A DNA stretch of 33,196 nucleotides from Anoxybacillus sp. J5B_2022 (GCF_026847645.1 NZ_JAPSMC010000035.1:1-33196); one strand, 5' to 3'; numbered from the stretch's first letter, positions 1 through 8,947 are shown. Notes: a model not told the origin generated them from the letters alone. Numbers and translations: made by a program.

Positions 1-700
1 TGAAATTTTAAAAGGAATTAATTTAACCGTGAAAAAAGGGGAAAAAGTAGTCATTATCGGTCCTTCTGGTTCTGGAAAGTCAACCTTTCTCAGATGTCTT
101 AATTTCCTTGAAATCCCTACCTCAGGAACGGTGAAAATTGATGGCCACTATTTTGTAAAACCGAATGAGAAATTGAATGAAAAACATATCGCCGCACTTC
201 GAACAGAAATCGGCATGGTTTTTCAACGATTTAATTTATTTCCGACCATGACCGCAATAGAGAACGTCATGGCTGCCCAAATCAAAATTCGCAAAAAATC
301 AAAAGAAGCAGCGCGTGAAACAGCCGAAAAATATTTAAAAAAAGTGGGATTGTCCGAAAGAATGCATTATTATCCAAGTCAATTGTCCGGAGGGCAACAA
401 CAACGTGTCGCGATTGCGCGAGCGCTTGCGATGGAACCGAAAGCGATGCTATTTGATGAAGCGACATCCGCTCTTGATCCAGAGTTAGTTGGCGAAGTAT
501 TAAACGTTATCCGCGAACTAGCAGAGGAGGGAATGACGATGGTGTTAGTAACGCACGAAATGAAATTCGCTAAAGAGGTAGCAGATCGAATTATTTTCAT
601 GGATGGCGGGGTTATCGTAGAAGAAGGGCATCCACAAGAGTTTTTCAGCAATCCAAAAGAAGAACGGACGAAAGCCTTTATTAAAAAGGTAGAGCATTAG
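1..700 (+). CDS. Amino-acid-type ABC transporter ATP-binding protein (5' end outside window)
   Basis: ATPase subunit of a polar amino acid ABC importer of the GlnQ/HisP/TcyC type. It would energise uptake through a membrane permease and a substrate-binding lipoprotein, whose genes must lie left of the window. The frame is open from base 2 and reads [10 protein letters not shown] before the GTG at 29, which is typical ABC sequence, so the real start lies upstream. Visible motifs in order are Walker A GPSGSGKS, the Q-loop in [11 protein letters not shown], the signature [15 protein letters not shown], Walker [14 protein letters not shown] and the switch histidine in LVTHEM. The C-terminus is complete at 700. 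The aldehyde dehydrogenase starts 12 bp later with AGGAGG between them, so the two are probably cotranscribed. The substrate cannot be told from the ATPase alone. Confidence 0.93.
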   Translation, partial: EILKGINLTVKKGEKVVIIGPSGSGKSTFLRCLNFLEIPTSGTVKIDGHYFVKPNEKLNEKHIAALRTEIGMVFQRFNLFPTMTAIENVMAAQIKIRKKSKEAARETAEKYLKKVGLSERMHYYPSQLSGGQQQRVAIARALAMEPKAMLFDEATSALDPELVGEVLNVIRELAEEGMTMVLVTHEMKFAKEVADRIIFMDGGVIVEEGHPQEFFSNPKEERTKAFIKKVEH

Positions 701-712
701 GAGGACATCTTT

Positions 713-2146
713 ATGATTCATATCGGCTCGTTTGTTAATGGAAAAGAACGGAAAGGAAACGGACGTGTTCAACAAGAAGTCCGCAATCCGTATGACAATA
801 CACTTGTCGGCGTTGTCGATTTTGCAACGTTAGAAGATTTGGAAATAGCGATTGAAAACGCCTATGATACGTTTGAACATGTCATGAAAAAAATGCCGGC
901 ACATCAACGTTCCGCCATTTTGCGTAAATCGGCAGACTTGTTAGAAGCGCGAAGCGAAGATTTTGCCCAACTATTATGTCAAGAAGCAGGAAAGCCCATT
1001 CGCGATGCGCGCGGCGAAGTAAGTCGTGCCGTCCAAGTGCTTCGCTTTGCATCAGAAGAAGCAAAGCGAAACGACGGAGAGTTGATTAAGATGGACGCAG
1101 CCATCGGCGGTGAAGAGCGGATTGGCTTAGTCAAAAGAAAGCCGATTGGTGTCATTGCGGCGATTACACCTTTCAACTTCCCATTAAACCTTGTGTTGCA
1201 CAAATTAGCTCCGGCTGTTGCCGCAGGGTGCACGGTAGTATTAAAACCGGCGGAAAAAACGCCGCTTTCGGCGATGAAGCTTGTCCAGTTAATGACAGAA
1301 GCCGGTTTGCCTAGCGGGGCAATCAATGTCGTGAACGGATTAGGAGCAGCCCTCGTTCCCCCGCTAGTCGAACACCGATATATTAAGAAAGTAACATTTA
1401 CAGGAAGCGGAACTGTCGGATTTAAAATTCAAGAAATGGCTCGGCATAAAAAAATCACGCTAGAACTTGGCGCCAATTCCCCTAATATCGTATTTCCAGA
1501 TGCTAATTTAGAAATAGCCGTTGCGGGATTAGTCAAAGGCGGATTTGTGTTTGCCGGACAAGCGTGTATTTCCGTGCAAAGAATTTACGTGCATCGCGAT
1601 ATATATTCCGCTTTTGTAGATGCGTTCGTATCTGCGGTACAAAGCCTAAATGTCGGCGATCCCGCACTGGAAACGACAGATGTAGGCCCGTTGATTACAT
1701 TAGAGGCAGCGTGCCGGGCAGAAGCATGGATACAAGAAGCCGTTGCTCAAGGGGCACGCTTACTCACAGGCGGACAGCGGCAAGGAACGTTACTTCAACC
1801 GACGGTATTAACGAACGTAACTCCAGAAATGAAAGTAGTATGTGAAGAAGTATTCGCGCCAATCGTAACGATTCTTCCGTTTGAAACAGAAGAAGAAGTC
1901 ATCGCAGCCGTCAACGATTCTCCTTACGGCTTGCAAGCGGGTGTGTTTACCTCTGATATTAACCGTGCCTTCCATTTGTTTGAGACATTAGAAATGGGCG
2001 GTGTATGGATTAACGAAACTTCCACCGTCCGCCACGACCATTATCCATATGGCGGCGTAAAACAAAGCGGAATCGGGCTTGAAGGCGTCGCCTACGCGAT
2101 AAAAGAAATGACAGAGCCTAAGTTTTTGGGGATTAGGTTGGTGTAG
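713..2146 (+). CDS. NAD(P)-dependent aldehyde dehydrogenase
   Basis: Aldehyde dehydrogenase superfamily enzyme of 477 residues, the usual length, oxidising an aldehyde to an acid with NAD(P)+ in the cytoplasm. Visible features are the Rossmann/active-site segment TPFNFP with Asn155, Lys178 in VLKPAEKTP, the general-base Glu251 in ITLELGANSPN and the nucleophile Cys285 in AGQACISVQR. The GQxCISVQR context recalls lactaldehyde and phosphonoacetaldehyde-type dehydrogenases more than betaine or succinate-semialdehyde ones; this is a resemblance only. ATG 713 has AGGAGG 8 bases upstream. It lies directly behind an amino acid ABC ATPase, so it may act on an aldehyde derived from the imported compound. 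That link is an inference. A strong terminator follows. Confidence 0.92.
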   Translation: MIHIGSFVNGKERKGNGRVQQEVRNPYDNTLVGVVDFATLEDLEIAIENAYDTFEHVMKKMPAHQRSAILRKSADLLEARSEDFAQLLCQEAGKPIRDARGEVSRAVQVLRFASEEAKRNDGELIKMDAAIGGEERIGLVKRKPIGVIAAITPFNFPLNLVLHKLAPAVAAGCTVVLKPAEKTPLSAMKLVQLMTEAGLPSGAINVVNGLGAALVPPLVEHRYIKKVTFTGSGTVGFKIQEMARHKKITLELGANSPNIVFPDANLEIAVAGLVKGGFVFAGQACISVQRIYVHRDIYSAFVDAFVSAVQSLNVGDPALETTDVGPLITLEAACRAEAWIQEAVAQGARLLTGGQRQGTLLQPTVLTNVTPEMKVVCEEVFAPIVTILPFETEEEVIAAVNDSPYGLQAGVFTSDINRAFHLFETLEMGGVWINETSTVRHDHYPYGGVKQSGIGLEGVAYAIKEMTEPKFLGIRLV

Positions 2147-2223
2147 GAATGTAAATTTGCAGATGATTTCACCCTTAGAAAATTGTTCTACGGATAATTT
2201 CTTTCCTCCGCTTCATAACGAAT

Positions 2224-2255
2224 AGCCCTAGCCTCGAAAGCTAGGGCTTTGTTTT
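2224..2255 (+). terminator. Rho-independent terminator after the aldehyde dehydrogenase
   Basis: The 9-bp perfect stem AGCCCTAGC / GCTAGGGCT has a 7-base loop and is followed by TTGTTTTATT. It points in the plus direction. The same stem also lies just past the hsdR stop on the minus strand, where the following sequence is not T-rich, so it is at best a weak terminator for hsdR. Confidence 0.85.
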
Positions 2256-5214
2256 ATTCTATTTCGATGTTTCGCGCCGCTTCATACACCTCATTTAAGA
2301 ACGCATGCAGCACCGTTTCTTGAAAGTCTTTGTCAGTAAATAGCCGCTTAAATAGCTGTTCGTTAGAGTTTTTTGTTGCTAGGAAGCTTTTTAATGCCTG
2401 CGGGGTTTTTGAGCGAATAAAGTTTTCCCGCGAGCTGTTTTTCGCTTGGTGAATCGTGATTTCATCATTGAGCATTTCTTCTTTTGCCTGCTCGAAAAAG
2501 ACGCGGTCGCTCGGTTTAAAGTCTGTGCCAAACCGCTGATTGATTAATTCGAGAATGGCGCTTAATCGATCTTTCTTCTCCTCTATCGTTCCAACTCCGT
2601 CTGTTAATCCTTTTAACTCTTTCGCTTCGCCTTCTGACAAATCAATCGAGCCTTCAAACGTTTTCTCTAGCCGGTAATACTTTAGCTGCACCTCATCATC
2701 TAATTGAAGAGCGCCTGTGTTTGTATTTGGCAGCTTTTTCACAAGCATTTGCACATATACGAACAGCTTGTGCAGGTTGGCATCTGTAAACGGTGCAATT
2801 TGACTGATATACGAGTATGAACGGACAAACTTATTTAATGCACTTTTACACTCTGCTTTTTCTTCTTCTGGCAATTTGTTATATCGGACAACTGCCTGGT
2901 CAACGATGCGATGGAGCTCTGCCAATTCCCCTTTGCGCTGGCGGTTTTTCGGGCGGAAAAACACTTCTGCATACGCATCGACTTCCCGTTGTTCAAAAAT
3001 TTGATAACCGAATAAACGGTTTTTCAAATCATATATTACGTTTAAGTCTGTTACATCTGACAATTTTGTTGCCTCATAGTACGGTTTAAATGCTTCGTAA
3101 ATCGTTTCCGCTTCGTTCACAAAGTCAAGGACAAACGTATCTTGCTTCGCTCGGTGTGTCCGGTTTAATCGGGAAAGCGTCTGCACTGCCTGTATGCCTG
3201 AAAGTTTTTTATCGACGTACATCGTATGCAATAAAGGCTGATCGAATCCCGTTTGATATTTATCAGCGACAATTAAAAATTGATATTTGTCTGTTTTAAA
3301 TTTCTCTGGTAATTCACTTTCCGCAAATCCATTGATTTGGGACTCGGTTACTTCTTCTCCTGTTACATCGTCATAAAGCGTACCAGAAAAGGCGACTAAC
3401 ACCCCGTATGGATATCCTTTTTCCTTCATGTAACGTTGCATCGCTCGATAATAGAGAAGCGCTTGTTGGCGGCTTCCGGTGACAATCATTGCTTTTGCTT
3501 GTCCAGCGATTTTATGGCGTACAGCTGTTTTAAAGTGCTCTACAATAATTTCTACTTTTTGCGCAACGTTGTATGGATGAAGCGCCATATATTTTGCCAA
3601 TGCTTTTTTCGCCTTCTTTTGATCTAGTTCCGGGTCATCGTCAATCGCTTTTGAAAGTTTGTAATACGTTTTATACGTCATATAGTTCGCCAATACGTCT
3701 AAAATAAACCCTTCTTCAATCGCTTGGCGCATTGTATATAGGTGGAAAGGACGCGGCACTTCTCCATCATACGTCCCGAACATTTCAAGCGTTTTTGCTT
3801 TTGGCGTTGCGGTAAATGCAAAAAAGCTAATGTTAGAAGGACGTCCACGCTTTGACACTTCTTTAATTAATTCCGCTTCACTATCTGTTGTAGCCTCTGC
3901 TAGTTCTGCCTCTATTTCCGCTCTTTCACTGACCGTATAATCACGCAATGCTTCACGCACTTTTTGCGCCGTTTCGCCCGTTTGTGAAGAATGGGCTTCG
4001 TCCATAATAACGGCAAATCGTTTCCCTTGTTGTTGTTCGATTTTATCGAGAATGAAGGGGAATTTTTGCAGCGTTGTAATAATGATTTTCTTTCCGGTTT
4101 GAATCGCCTCTGCTAGTTGTGCTGAGTTTTTATCAATTTTTTGCACAACGCCTAACGTTTGCTCGAACTGGGCAATCGTGTCCTGCAACTGCCGGTCAAG
4201 GACGACACGGTCGGTAATGACAATGGTAGAGTGAAAAACTGGTTCGTTATTTTTATGAAGACCGCTCAATCGATGAGCAAGCCAAGCGATTGTGTTGGAC
4301 TTTCCTGAGCCAGCGGAGTGTTGGATTAAATACGACTCTCCTGCTCCTTTCTCTTTCACGTCGGCGATGATCTTCCGAACGGCATCCAGTTGATGATAAC
4401 GCGGAAAAATCATCGCAACTTTTTTCTTGCCGTCTTTTTCTTCTACTTGCAAGTGCATAAAGCGCTGCAAAATCTCCAACAAAGAATCAGGAACGAGAAC
4501 CTCTTTCCACAAATACTCTGTTTTAAATCCAACGGAAGGAGGGTTTCCCGCCCCACCGTTATATCCTTTGTTAAAAGGAAGAAAATACGTCGATTCGCCG
4601 GCAAGCTTAGTCGTCATATACACAAGATCATGGTCAACGGCAAAATGGACAAGCGTCCGAATGGGATGTTTGATAAATTTAAACATCGTTTCCCTTGGAT
4701 CACGGTTTTGTTTATATTGCCGTTTCGCATGGTTGACGTTTTGACCGGTTGGACGGTTTTTAAGCTCCATCGTAACAATCGGAATCCCGTTCACTCCTAA
4801 CACCATGTCTAGCGATTTTTGGTGTTGGTTAGAGTAGTGTACTTGCCGTGACACGGTAAATCGGTTCGCTTCATAGCGAGCCAATGCTTGTTCGGACAGT
4901 TCATGCTCCGGCTTAAAATAGACTAGCTTAATTTGTTGTCCAAACAAATCGATCCCTTTTCGCAATACGTCTAACGTACCGCGAAGCTCCAATTCTTTCA
5001 TTAATCTTGCAATAATCTGATCGGCTGTATCCGATTTAAAATGCTTTTCGAGCTTTTGCCATACAGCAGGCTGTGATGTTTGGATGAATGTGATTAACGT
5101 GTCATGGTCTAAACATGTATCGCGGTTGTAGCCTACTCCGCGCACGTAGCCAGCTTCCAATAAATCAGCTTCAATCGCCGTTTCGAGCGCTTTTTCTGAA
5201 CGATCCACTGCCAT
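2254..5214 (-). CDS. hsdR: Type I restriction enzyme, R (restriction/translocation) subunit
   Basis: Motor and nuclease subunit of a type I restriction-modification complex (R2M2S), which translocates and cuts DNA unmethylated at the HsdS-defined site. Numbering from ATG 5220, the N-terminal PD-(D/E)xK nuclease shows Asp138 in LDMVLGVNG and Glu152-x-Lys154 in TMELKNRP. The SF2 helicase core has Walker A HSAGSGKS at 301-308, DEAH at 407-410 and the motif FAFTATPKAKT. A helical C-terminal part follows. At about 986 residues it is full length with no frameshift. ATG 5220 lies only two bases behind AAGGGG, so ATG 5214 (8-base spacing) is the better start. It is the last gene of hsdM-hsdS-hsdR, 12 bp after hsdS on this start (6 bp from ATG 5220). 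Confidence 0.95.
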   Translation of the reverse strand: MAVDRSEKALETAIEADLLEAGYVRGVGYNRDTCLDHDTLITFIQTSQPAVWQKLEKHFKSDTADQIIARLMKELELRGTLDVLRKGIDLFGQQIKLVYFKPEHELSEQALARYEANRFTVSRQVHYSNQHQKSLDMVLGVNGIPIVTMELKNRPTGQNVNHAKRQYKQNRDPRETMFKFIKHPIRTLVHFAVDHDLVYMTTKLAGESTYFLPFNKGYNGGAGNPPSVGFKTEYLWKEVLVPDSLLEILQRFMHLQVEEKDGKKKVAMIFPRYHQLDAVRKIIADVKEKGAGESYLIQHSAGSGKSNTIAWLAHRLSGLHKNNEPVFHSTIVITDRVVLDRQLQDTIAQFEQTLGVVQKIDKNSAQLAEAIQTGKKIIITTLQKFPFILDKIEQQQGKRFAVIMDEAHSSQTGETAQKVREALRDYTVSERAEIEAELAEATTDSEAELIKEVSKRGRPSNISFFAFTATPKAKTLEMFGTYDGEVPRPFHLYTMRQAIEEGFILDVLANYMTYKTYYKLSKAIDDDPELDQKKAKKALAKYMALHPYNVAQKVEIIVEHFKTAVRHKIAGQAKAMIVTGSRQQALLYYRAMQRYMKEKGYPYGVLVAFSGTLYDDVTGEEVTESQINGFAESELPEKFKTDKYQFLIVADKYQTGFDQPLLHTMYVDKKLSGIQAVQTLSRLNRTHRAKQDTFVLDFVNEAETIYEAFKPYYEATKLSDVTDLNVIYDLKNRLFGYQIFEQREVDAYAEVFFRPKNRQRKGELAELHRIVDQAVVRYNKLPEEEKAECKSALNKFVRSYSYISQIAPFTDANLHKLFVYVQMLVKKLPNTNTGALQLDDEVQLKYYRLEKTFEGSIDLSEGEAKELKGLTDGVGTIEEKKDRLSAILELINQRFGTDFKPSDRVFFEQAKEEMLNDEITIHQAKNSSRENFIRSKTPQALKSFLATKNSNEQLFKRLFTDKDFQETVLHAFLNEVYEAARNIEIE

Positions 5215-5226
5215 CCTCATCGCCCC

Positions 5227-6546
5227 TTACAAAATCGTCTCTAGCTCCTCCTCCGCTTCTTTCCAATCCGAAACATCTATCTGCCCCGTCACCGCTGCGG
5301 TAATAAGCGAAGAGCGGTAGGTGTCTAATTTTTGAATTTGTGTGGTTAATAAATCTATTAGTTTTTCAACTTTGGAAAGTTTTTCATTAAGATATGTCAC
5401 TATTCTCTTTTGCTCTTCTACAGGAGGCAAAATTATTTTTTGATTCACTAACTCTTCTGCCGAGATTGCTGGATAACTAACACCATATGAATGCGAAGCT
5501 ACCTGTTCAACAAAATAATCAGCTTCAAGCATATACGAAGCAAAATTAGAATCAAGCATTTCACTATTTGGTCTCAAAACAACAAATCCTGTAGAAACAA
5601 TAATTGGTGTTGTAAAATCTTCTTCTATACTTGCCACGGCTTTCAAATACGTTCTAACAGAAGAAATTATTATATCTCCTTTTCGCACTATTCTTCTCGC
5701 CCTACTTGGTGCATCTTTAAAAATCATTTTAACCTTAGAAACAATTCCTTTGCCTCGTTGAACCGAGGATATATCCACATATTCAAAGGAATAATCTGCA
5801 TCGGTGTTTTCACTTAAAGACTCGGGATTGACTAAACAATAAAATTTAGGCTTTGAAATTATCCAATGCCCCGGCACTTCCCCTAGCCATTCAATCCCGG
5901 AATCTTTCATTGGAACGTTTGGATCGAGTCCTTTTGTGACGGCTTGGGTGATTAAAGAGGAACGGTATTCCTTTAATTTATTAATCTTTTCTTCTAGCAT
6001 CTTTTTTAACTTAGCCATAGAATTAATTTTATGATCTAAAAATCGAGCAATACTTTTCTGTTCATTAATGGGCGGAAAAGGTATTTGTATTTGGCTCATT
6101 CTATCTTTTTGCGTAGACCATAGGTCGTCTACAATTCCAGTACCCCATCTATAATACTCATCACAAAACGGTACACTTTTGAAAAGATAGTGAATATATT
6201 TCCCTTCAAGTTCGACTCTCGGTTCGAGTACGTGATTAATAAGCGAACAAGACCCATCCAACATCGCTAAACCGCTTGAGCCTCGTCTATCTGAACGACT
6301 ATTAATCACAATATCTCCCTTTAATACTTTTTTTCGGTTTTCATTATGCATTGTTTTAGCAACATTTTCGAGTTGGGGTACCACTCCATCTTTTGTTACA
6401 GATAAGGGCATATATTCCTCATCGCTTACTTTTTCATTTCTAAACTTAAATAGTTGACCTATTCTTCTTAGCTCCCAGTGAGCCGGAATTTTGTCTATCC
6501 ATTCGACACCACTTTCCCTTAGTTGATGATATTTTTTCACATTCAT
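5227..6546 (-). CDS. hsdS: Type I restriction-modification specificity subunit
   Basis: DNA-recognition subunit that fixes the bipartite target sequence for both methylation and cleavage. At 439 residues it shows the classic internal duplication. Two target-recognition domains open with SGVEWIDKIPAHWELRR and SGIEWLGEVPGHW. Each is followed by a conserved helical spacer, the first containing PPINEQKSIARFLD and EYRSSLITQAVT, the second PPVEEQKRIVTYL and TYRSSLITAAVT. Its ATG overlaps the hsdM stop as ATGA, so translation is coupled, and GGGGGAG precedes it. The DNA of the recognition domains (about 5400-6500) is visibly more AT-rich than hsdR and hsdM, as expected for a fast-exchanging, horizontally acquired module. 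The recognised sequence cannot be predicted from this reading. Confidence 0.95.
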   Translation of the reverse strand: MNVKKYHQLRESGVEWIDKIPAHWELRRIGQLFKFRNEKVSDEEYMPLSVTKDGVVPQLENVAKTMHNENRKKVLKGDIVINSRSDRRGSSGLAMLDGSCSLINHVLEPRVELEGKYIHYLFKSVPFCDEYYRWGTGIVDDLWSTQKDRMSQIQIPFPPINEQKSIARFLDHKINSMAKLKKMLEEKINKLKEYRSSLITQAVTKGLDPNVPMKDSGIEWLGEVPGHWIISKPKFYCLVNPESLSENTDADYSFEYVDISSVQRGKGIVSKVKMIFKDAPSRARRIVRKGDIIISSVRTYLKAVASIEEDFTTPIIVSTGFVVLRPNSEMLDSNFASYMLEADYFVEQVASHSYGVSYPAISAEELVNQKIILPPVEEQKRIVTYLNEKLSKVEKLIDLLTTQIQKLDTYRSSLITAAVTGQIDVSDWKEAEEELETIL

Positions 6547-8558
6547 ATGAATAACTCCCCCATCAATTTCTGTATTTCCTCATGTAGTTCTTTAATTTCA
6601 CCGGCAATTTTTTCGGGGGATTCTACTTTGGAAAATTCATAAAAAGTACGTGTAAACGGAATTTCATACCCCACCACTGTCTTCTCGTGGTCAATCCATG
6701 CGTCTGGAACGAACGGTTTGACTTCGCGTTCGAAGTATTCTTCTACATCCTCTTTCAACGGTACGTTTTCGTAATCGCGCAGTTCTGGATTAGGCTCTAA
6801 ATTGCCCTTGTTGTCTTTGCAAGGCTCTGCGTCATCATCATGTTCACCAAAGACGGAGATAATCGCTTTTACAATAGCTGCGCTCAGCTTCACGTTTTGT
6901 GCTTGGGCAGCTTTTTTCAGTTGTTTTAGGAACGCATCCCGGCTCATAAAAATTTGCCCTTCAAACGAAAGAAGGAGAGTTTTAATTTGTTGCTGCAAAT
7001 GTTGCCCTTCTTCTATTTCCGCTTTCGCCGCTTCCCCTTTTTTCTTTGACTTTGCTAAGTTAGAAAAAGCACTTTCTTCTTCTAAAGCAGCTAATTTTTC
7101 TTTCGTAATCGATATTTTTAATTTTAGTGGCCGTTCTACCGTAATGCGTCTATATCCAAAATCTTCGTTATCAAAAATTTTGACATGCTTTCCTTCCGTA
7201 AAATCACCGTACAACCGCGTAATTTCATGAATATGCTCATCTAACAACTCGTTTCGCTTTTCACCTAAAGGTTTGCGCATTTTTTGGAACAAATGCGTCG
7301 CTTGGATTAACTGGATTTTTCCTTTTCGTTTTTCTTCTTTTTTGTTCGTTAATACCCAGATGTACGTCGAAATGCCTGTATTGTAAAAAAGTTGGTCAGG
7401 CAACGCGACAATTGCCTCTAATAAGTCGTTTTCAATAATCCATTTCCGAATTTCCGACTCTCCGCTTCCAGCACCTCCTGTAAATAAAGGAGAGCCGTTA
7501 AATACGATCGCAATTCGAGAGCCGCCTTCATGCGCAGGTTTCATTTTTGATATCATGTGTTGCAAGAATAATAATGAACCATCGGATACGCGCGGCAAAC
7601 CTGCACCAAAGCGTCCTTCAAATCCAAGTGTTTCATGTTCTGCTTTAATGACATCTTGTACTTTTTTCCAGTCCACTCCAAATGGCGGATTAGATAACAT
7701 GTAATCAAACTTCTCGTTGGCAAGCTGATCTTCTGAAAACGAATTCCCAAGTTTAATATTTTGCGGGTTATCGTTTTTCAAAAGCATGTCAGCTTTGCAA
7801 ATTGCATATGATTCAGGGTTCAATTCTTGTCCAAAGGTAATCAGTTCTGCCCGTTCATTTAGCTTGCGAATATATTCTGAAGCAACCGATAGCATCCCGC
7901 CTGTCCCGCAGGCTGGGTCATAAATCGAACGGATAACCCCAGGCTTTGTGAGTTCATCCGTACCATTGATAAAAAGCAAATTCACCATTAACTTAATGAC
8001 CTCACGCGGTGTAAAATGTTCCCCTGCCGTCTCATTCGATTGCTCCGAAAAGCGCCGAATCAGTTCTTCAAATATGTATCCCATTTCCACGTTTGACACG
8101 CGATCTGGATGCAAATCAAAGGTTGCAAAATTTTGAATGAGCAAATAAAGCAAATTAGCTTTAGCTAAACGGCTAATTTGTTTATCAAAATCAAAATGCT
8201 CAATAATATCGCGTACATTTTGCGAAAATCCAAATAAATAATCTCTGAAGTTATCTTCAATATTCTGCGGATCATCTAATAACTTTTTTAGAGTGAAGTT
8301 CGAAGTATTGTAAAAAGGTTGATCAGCCGCTTGTTGAAGTAAGAAATCTCCATCTTCTATCGTCATTCCCATTTCTTTTAATTCCTCTAATTGTGAAAGA
8401 ACAGCTTCTTTTGTCGGTTCTAACACAGCATCAATACGCCGAATCACCGTTAAAGGCAGAATGACTTTTCCATATTCCGATTGCTTATAATCTCCTCGCA
8501 ATAAATCTGCATTTGCCCATATAAACGACACTTTATCTTGAAATTGGATTGAATCCAT
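6543..8558 (-). CDS. hsdM: Type I restriction-modification N6-adenine DNA methyltransferase subunit
   Basis: Modification subunit that methylates adenine in the host target site and protects it from HsdR. Counting from ATG 8558 the protein has 671 residues: a helical N-terminal HsdM domain, then SAM motif I DPACGTGG (214-221), catalytic motif IV NPPF (290-293), and a long C-terminal extension rich in Lys and Glu. An upstream in-frame ATG at 8582 would add eight residues, but AGGAGGT lies 6 bases before 8558, so 8558 is chosen. It is the first gene of the hsd operon. A TTCACA/TAAAAT promoter lies just upstream. All three subunits look intact, so the system is probably active. Confidence 0.95.
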   Translation of the reverse strand: MDSIQFQDKVSFIWANADLLRGDYKQSEYGKVILPLTVIRRIDAVLEPTKEAVLSQLEELKEMGMTIEDGDFLLQQAADQPFYNTSNFTLKKLLDDPQNIEDNFRDYLFGFSQNVRDIIEHFDFDKQISRLAKANLLYLLIQNFATFDLHPDRVSNVEMGYIFEELIRRFSEQSNETAGEHFTPREVIKLMVNLLFINGTDELTKPGVIRSIYDPACGTGGMLSVASEYIRKLNERAELITFGQELNPESYAICKADMLLKNDNPQNIKLGNSFSEDQLANEKFDYMLSNPPFGVDWKKVQDVIKAEHETLGFEGRFGAGLPRVSDGSLLFLQHMISKMKPAHEGGSRIAIVFNGSPLFTGGAGSGESEIRKWIIENDLLEAIVALPDQLFYNTGISTYIWVLTNKKEEKRKGKIQLIQATHLFQKMRKPLGEKRNELLDEHIHEITRLYGDFTEGKHVKIFDNEDFGYRRITVERPLKLKISITKEKLAALEEESAFSNLAKSKKKGEAAKAEIEEGQHLQQQIKTLLLSFEGQIFMSRDAFLKQLKKAAQAQNVKLSAAIVKAIISVFGEHDDDAEPCKDNKGNLEPNPELRDYENVPLKEDVEEYFEREVKPFVPDAWIDHEKTVVGYEIPFTRTFYEFSKVESPEKIAGEIKELHEEIQKLMGELFI

Positions 8559-8597
8559 GATGTTACCTCCTGAAGTCCTCATTGCATTCCTTCCTTT

Positions 8598-8626
8598 ATT
8601 TTACTACTATACAACCTTCATGTGAA
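8598..8626 (-). promoter_or_regulatory. Candidate SigA promoter of the hsd operon
   Basis: On the minus strand TTCACA (8621-8626) and TAAAAT (8598-8603) are separated by 17 bases, each one mismatch from consensus. The start would be near 8591, giving a leader of about 33 nt before the hsdM ATG at 8558. Confidence 0.55.
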
Positions 8627-8673
8627 TAAATTCGACAAAATTCGTTATCCGCGATTTTTAAAACCTCTACCCT

Positions 8674-8703
8674 AAAAACAAAAAGGACAGGAACCCCCTG
8701 CCC
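8674..8703 (-). terminator. Minus-strand terminator upstream of hsdM
   Basis: Read on the minus strand, GGGCAGG pairs with CCTGTCC (one G-U pair) around a 5-base loop, followed by TTTTTGTTTTT. It shields the hsd promoter from transcription arriving from the right. It is a near copy of the hairpin at 8829-8852. Confidence 0.65.
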
Positions 8704-8821
8704 TCCCCTTTTATCTTAACGTATGCATTTATTATTATGTGCCGACAATAAGTTAAATTTCCACTATTATTTTTAGACCTCCTTCCCCTCTTGCCTGCAG
8801 CGGAAGTGGGGGCTTCTCGGC

Positions 8822-8852
8822 AAACAAAAAAGGACAGGAACCCCTGTCCTTT
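8822..8852 (-). terminator. Terminator of the repeat-bearing small RNA
   Basis: Perfect 10-bp stem AAAGGACAGG / CCTGTCCTTT with the 4-base loop GGTT on the minus strand, followed by TTTTTTGTTTG after allowing for stem overlap. It ends the transcript predicted from the promoter at 8920-8947. Confidence 0.8.
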
Positions 8853-8913
8853 CCAAAAGCGAATAAGTGAAAGCGAATCGTTCAAGCGAATAAGAAAAAG
8901 CGAATGACAATGT
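8824..8913 (-). ncRNA. Candidate small RNA of about 90 nt with four ATTCGCTT repeats
   Basis: A consensus-like promoter (-10 TATAAT at 8920-8925) is followed about 90 nt later by a strong intrinsic terminator. Between them there is no ribosome-binding site or plausible start codon. The first 55 nt are pyrimidine-rich and carry ATTCGCTT four times at 13-14 base spacing, apparently unpaired; the 3' end is the terminator hairpin. This layout (single-stranded seed repeats plus terminator) resembles base-pairing regulatory RNAs or sponges. I do not recognise the family, and the function is unknown. Confidence 0.5.
8857..8905. repeat. Four direct copies of AAGCGAAT (ATTCGCTT on minus strand)
   Basis: Exact 8-mers at 8857-8864, 8871-8878, 8884-8891 and 8898-8905, start-to-start distances 14, 13 and 14. 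The spacers alternate: the first and third resemble each other (AAGTGA, AAGAAA), so the unit may be a duplicated 27-mer. A partial copy in the opposite sense (ATTCGCT) sits at 8986-8992. Confidence 0.85.
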
Positions 8914-8919
8914 AATTCC

Positions 8920-8947
8920 ATTATAGCAAATGACCGTCCACTGTAAA
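8920..8947 (-). promoter_or_regulatory. SigA promoter of the repeat-bearing small RNA
   Basis: Minus strand TTTACA (8942-8947), 16-base spacer, TATAAT (8920-8925). The start is expected near 8913. The -35 box lies inside the inner arm of the inverted repeat 8942-8982, so a dimeric regulator bound there would block it. Confidence 0.65.

Noticed and set aside
4390-4800. 136-residue plus-strand frame opposite hsdR
   Set aside because: It lies antisense to the helicase domain of hsdR, has no ribosome-binding site and shows no recognisable domain.
8559-8582. Upstream hsdM start at 8582
   Set aside because: It lies before the strong AGGAGGT site, which is correctly spaced only for ATG 8558.
8857-8905. 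Possible CRISPR array
   Set aside because: The repeats are 8 bases with 5-6 base spacers, far too short, and no cas genes are present.
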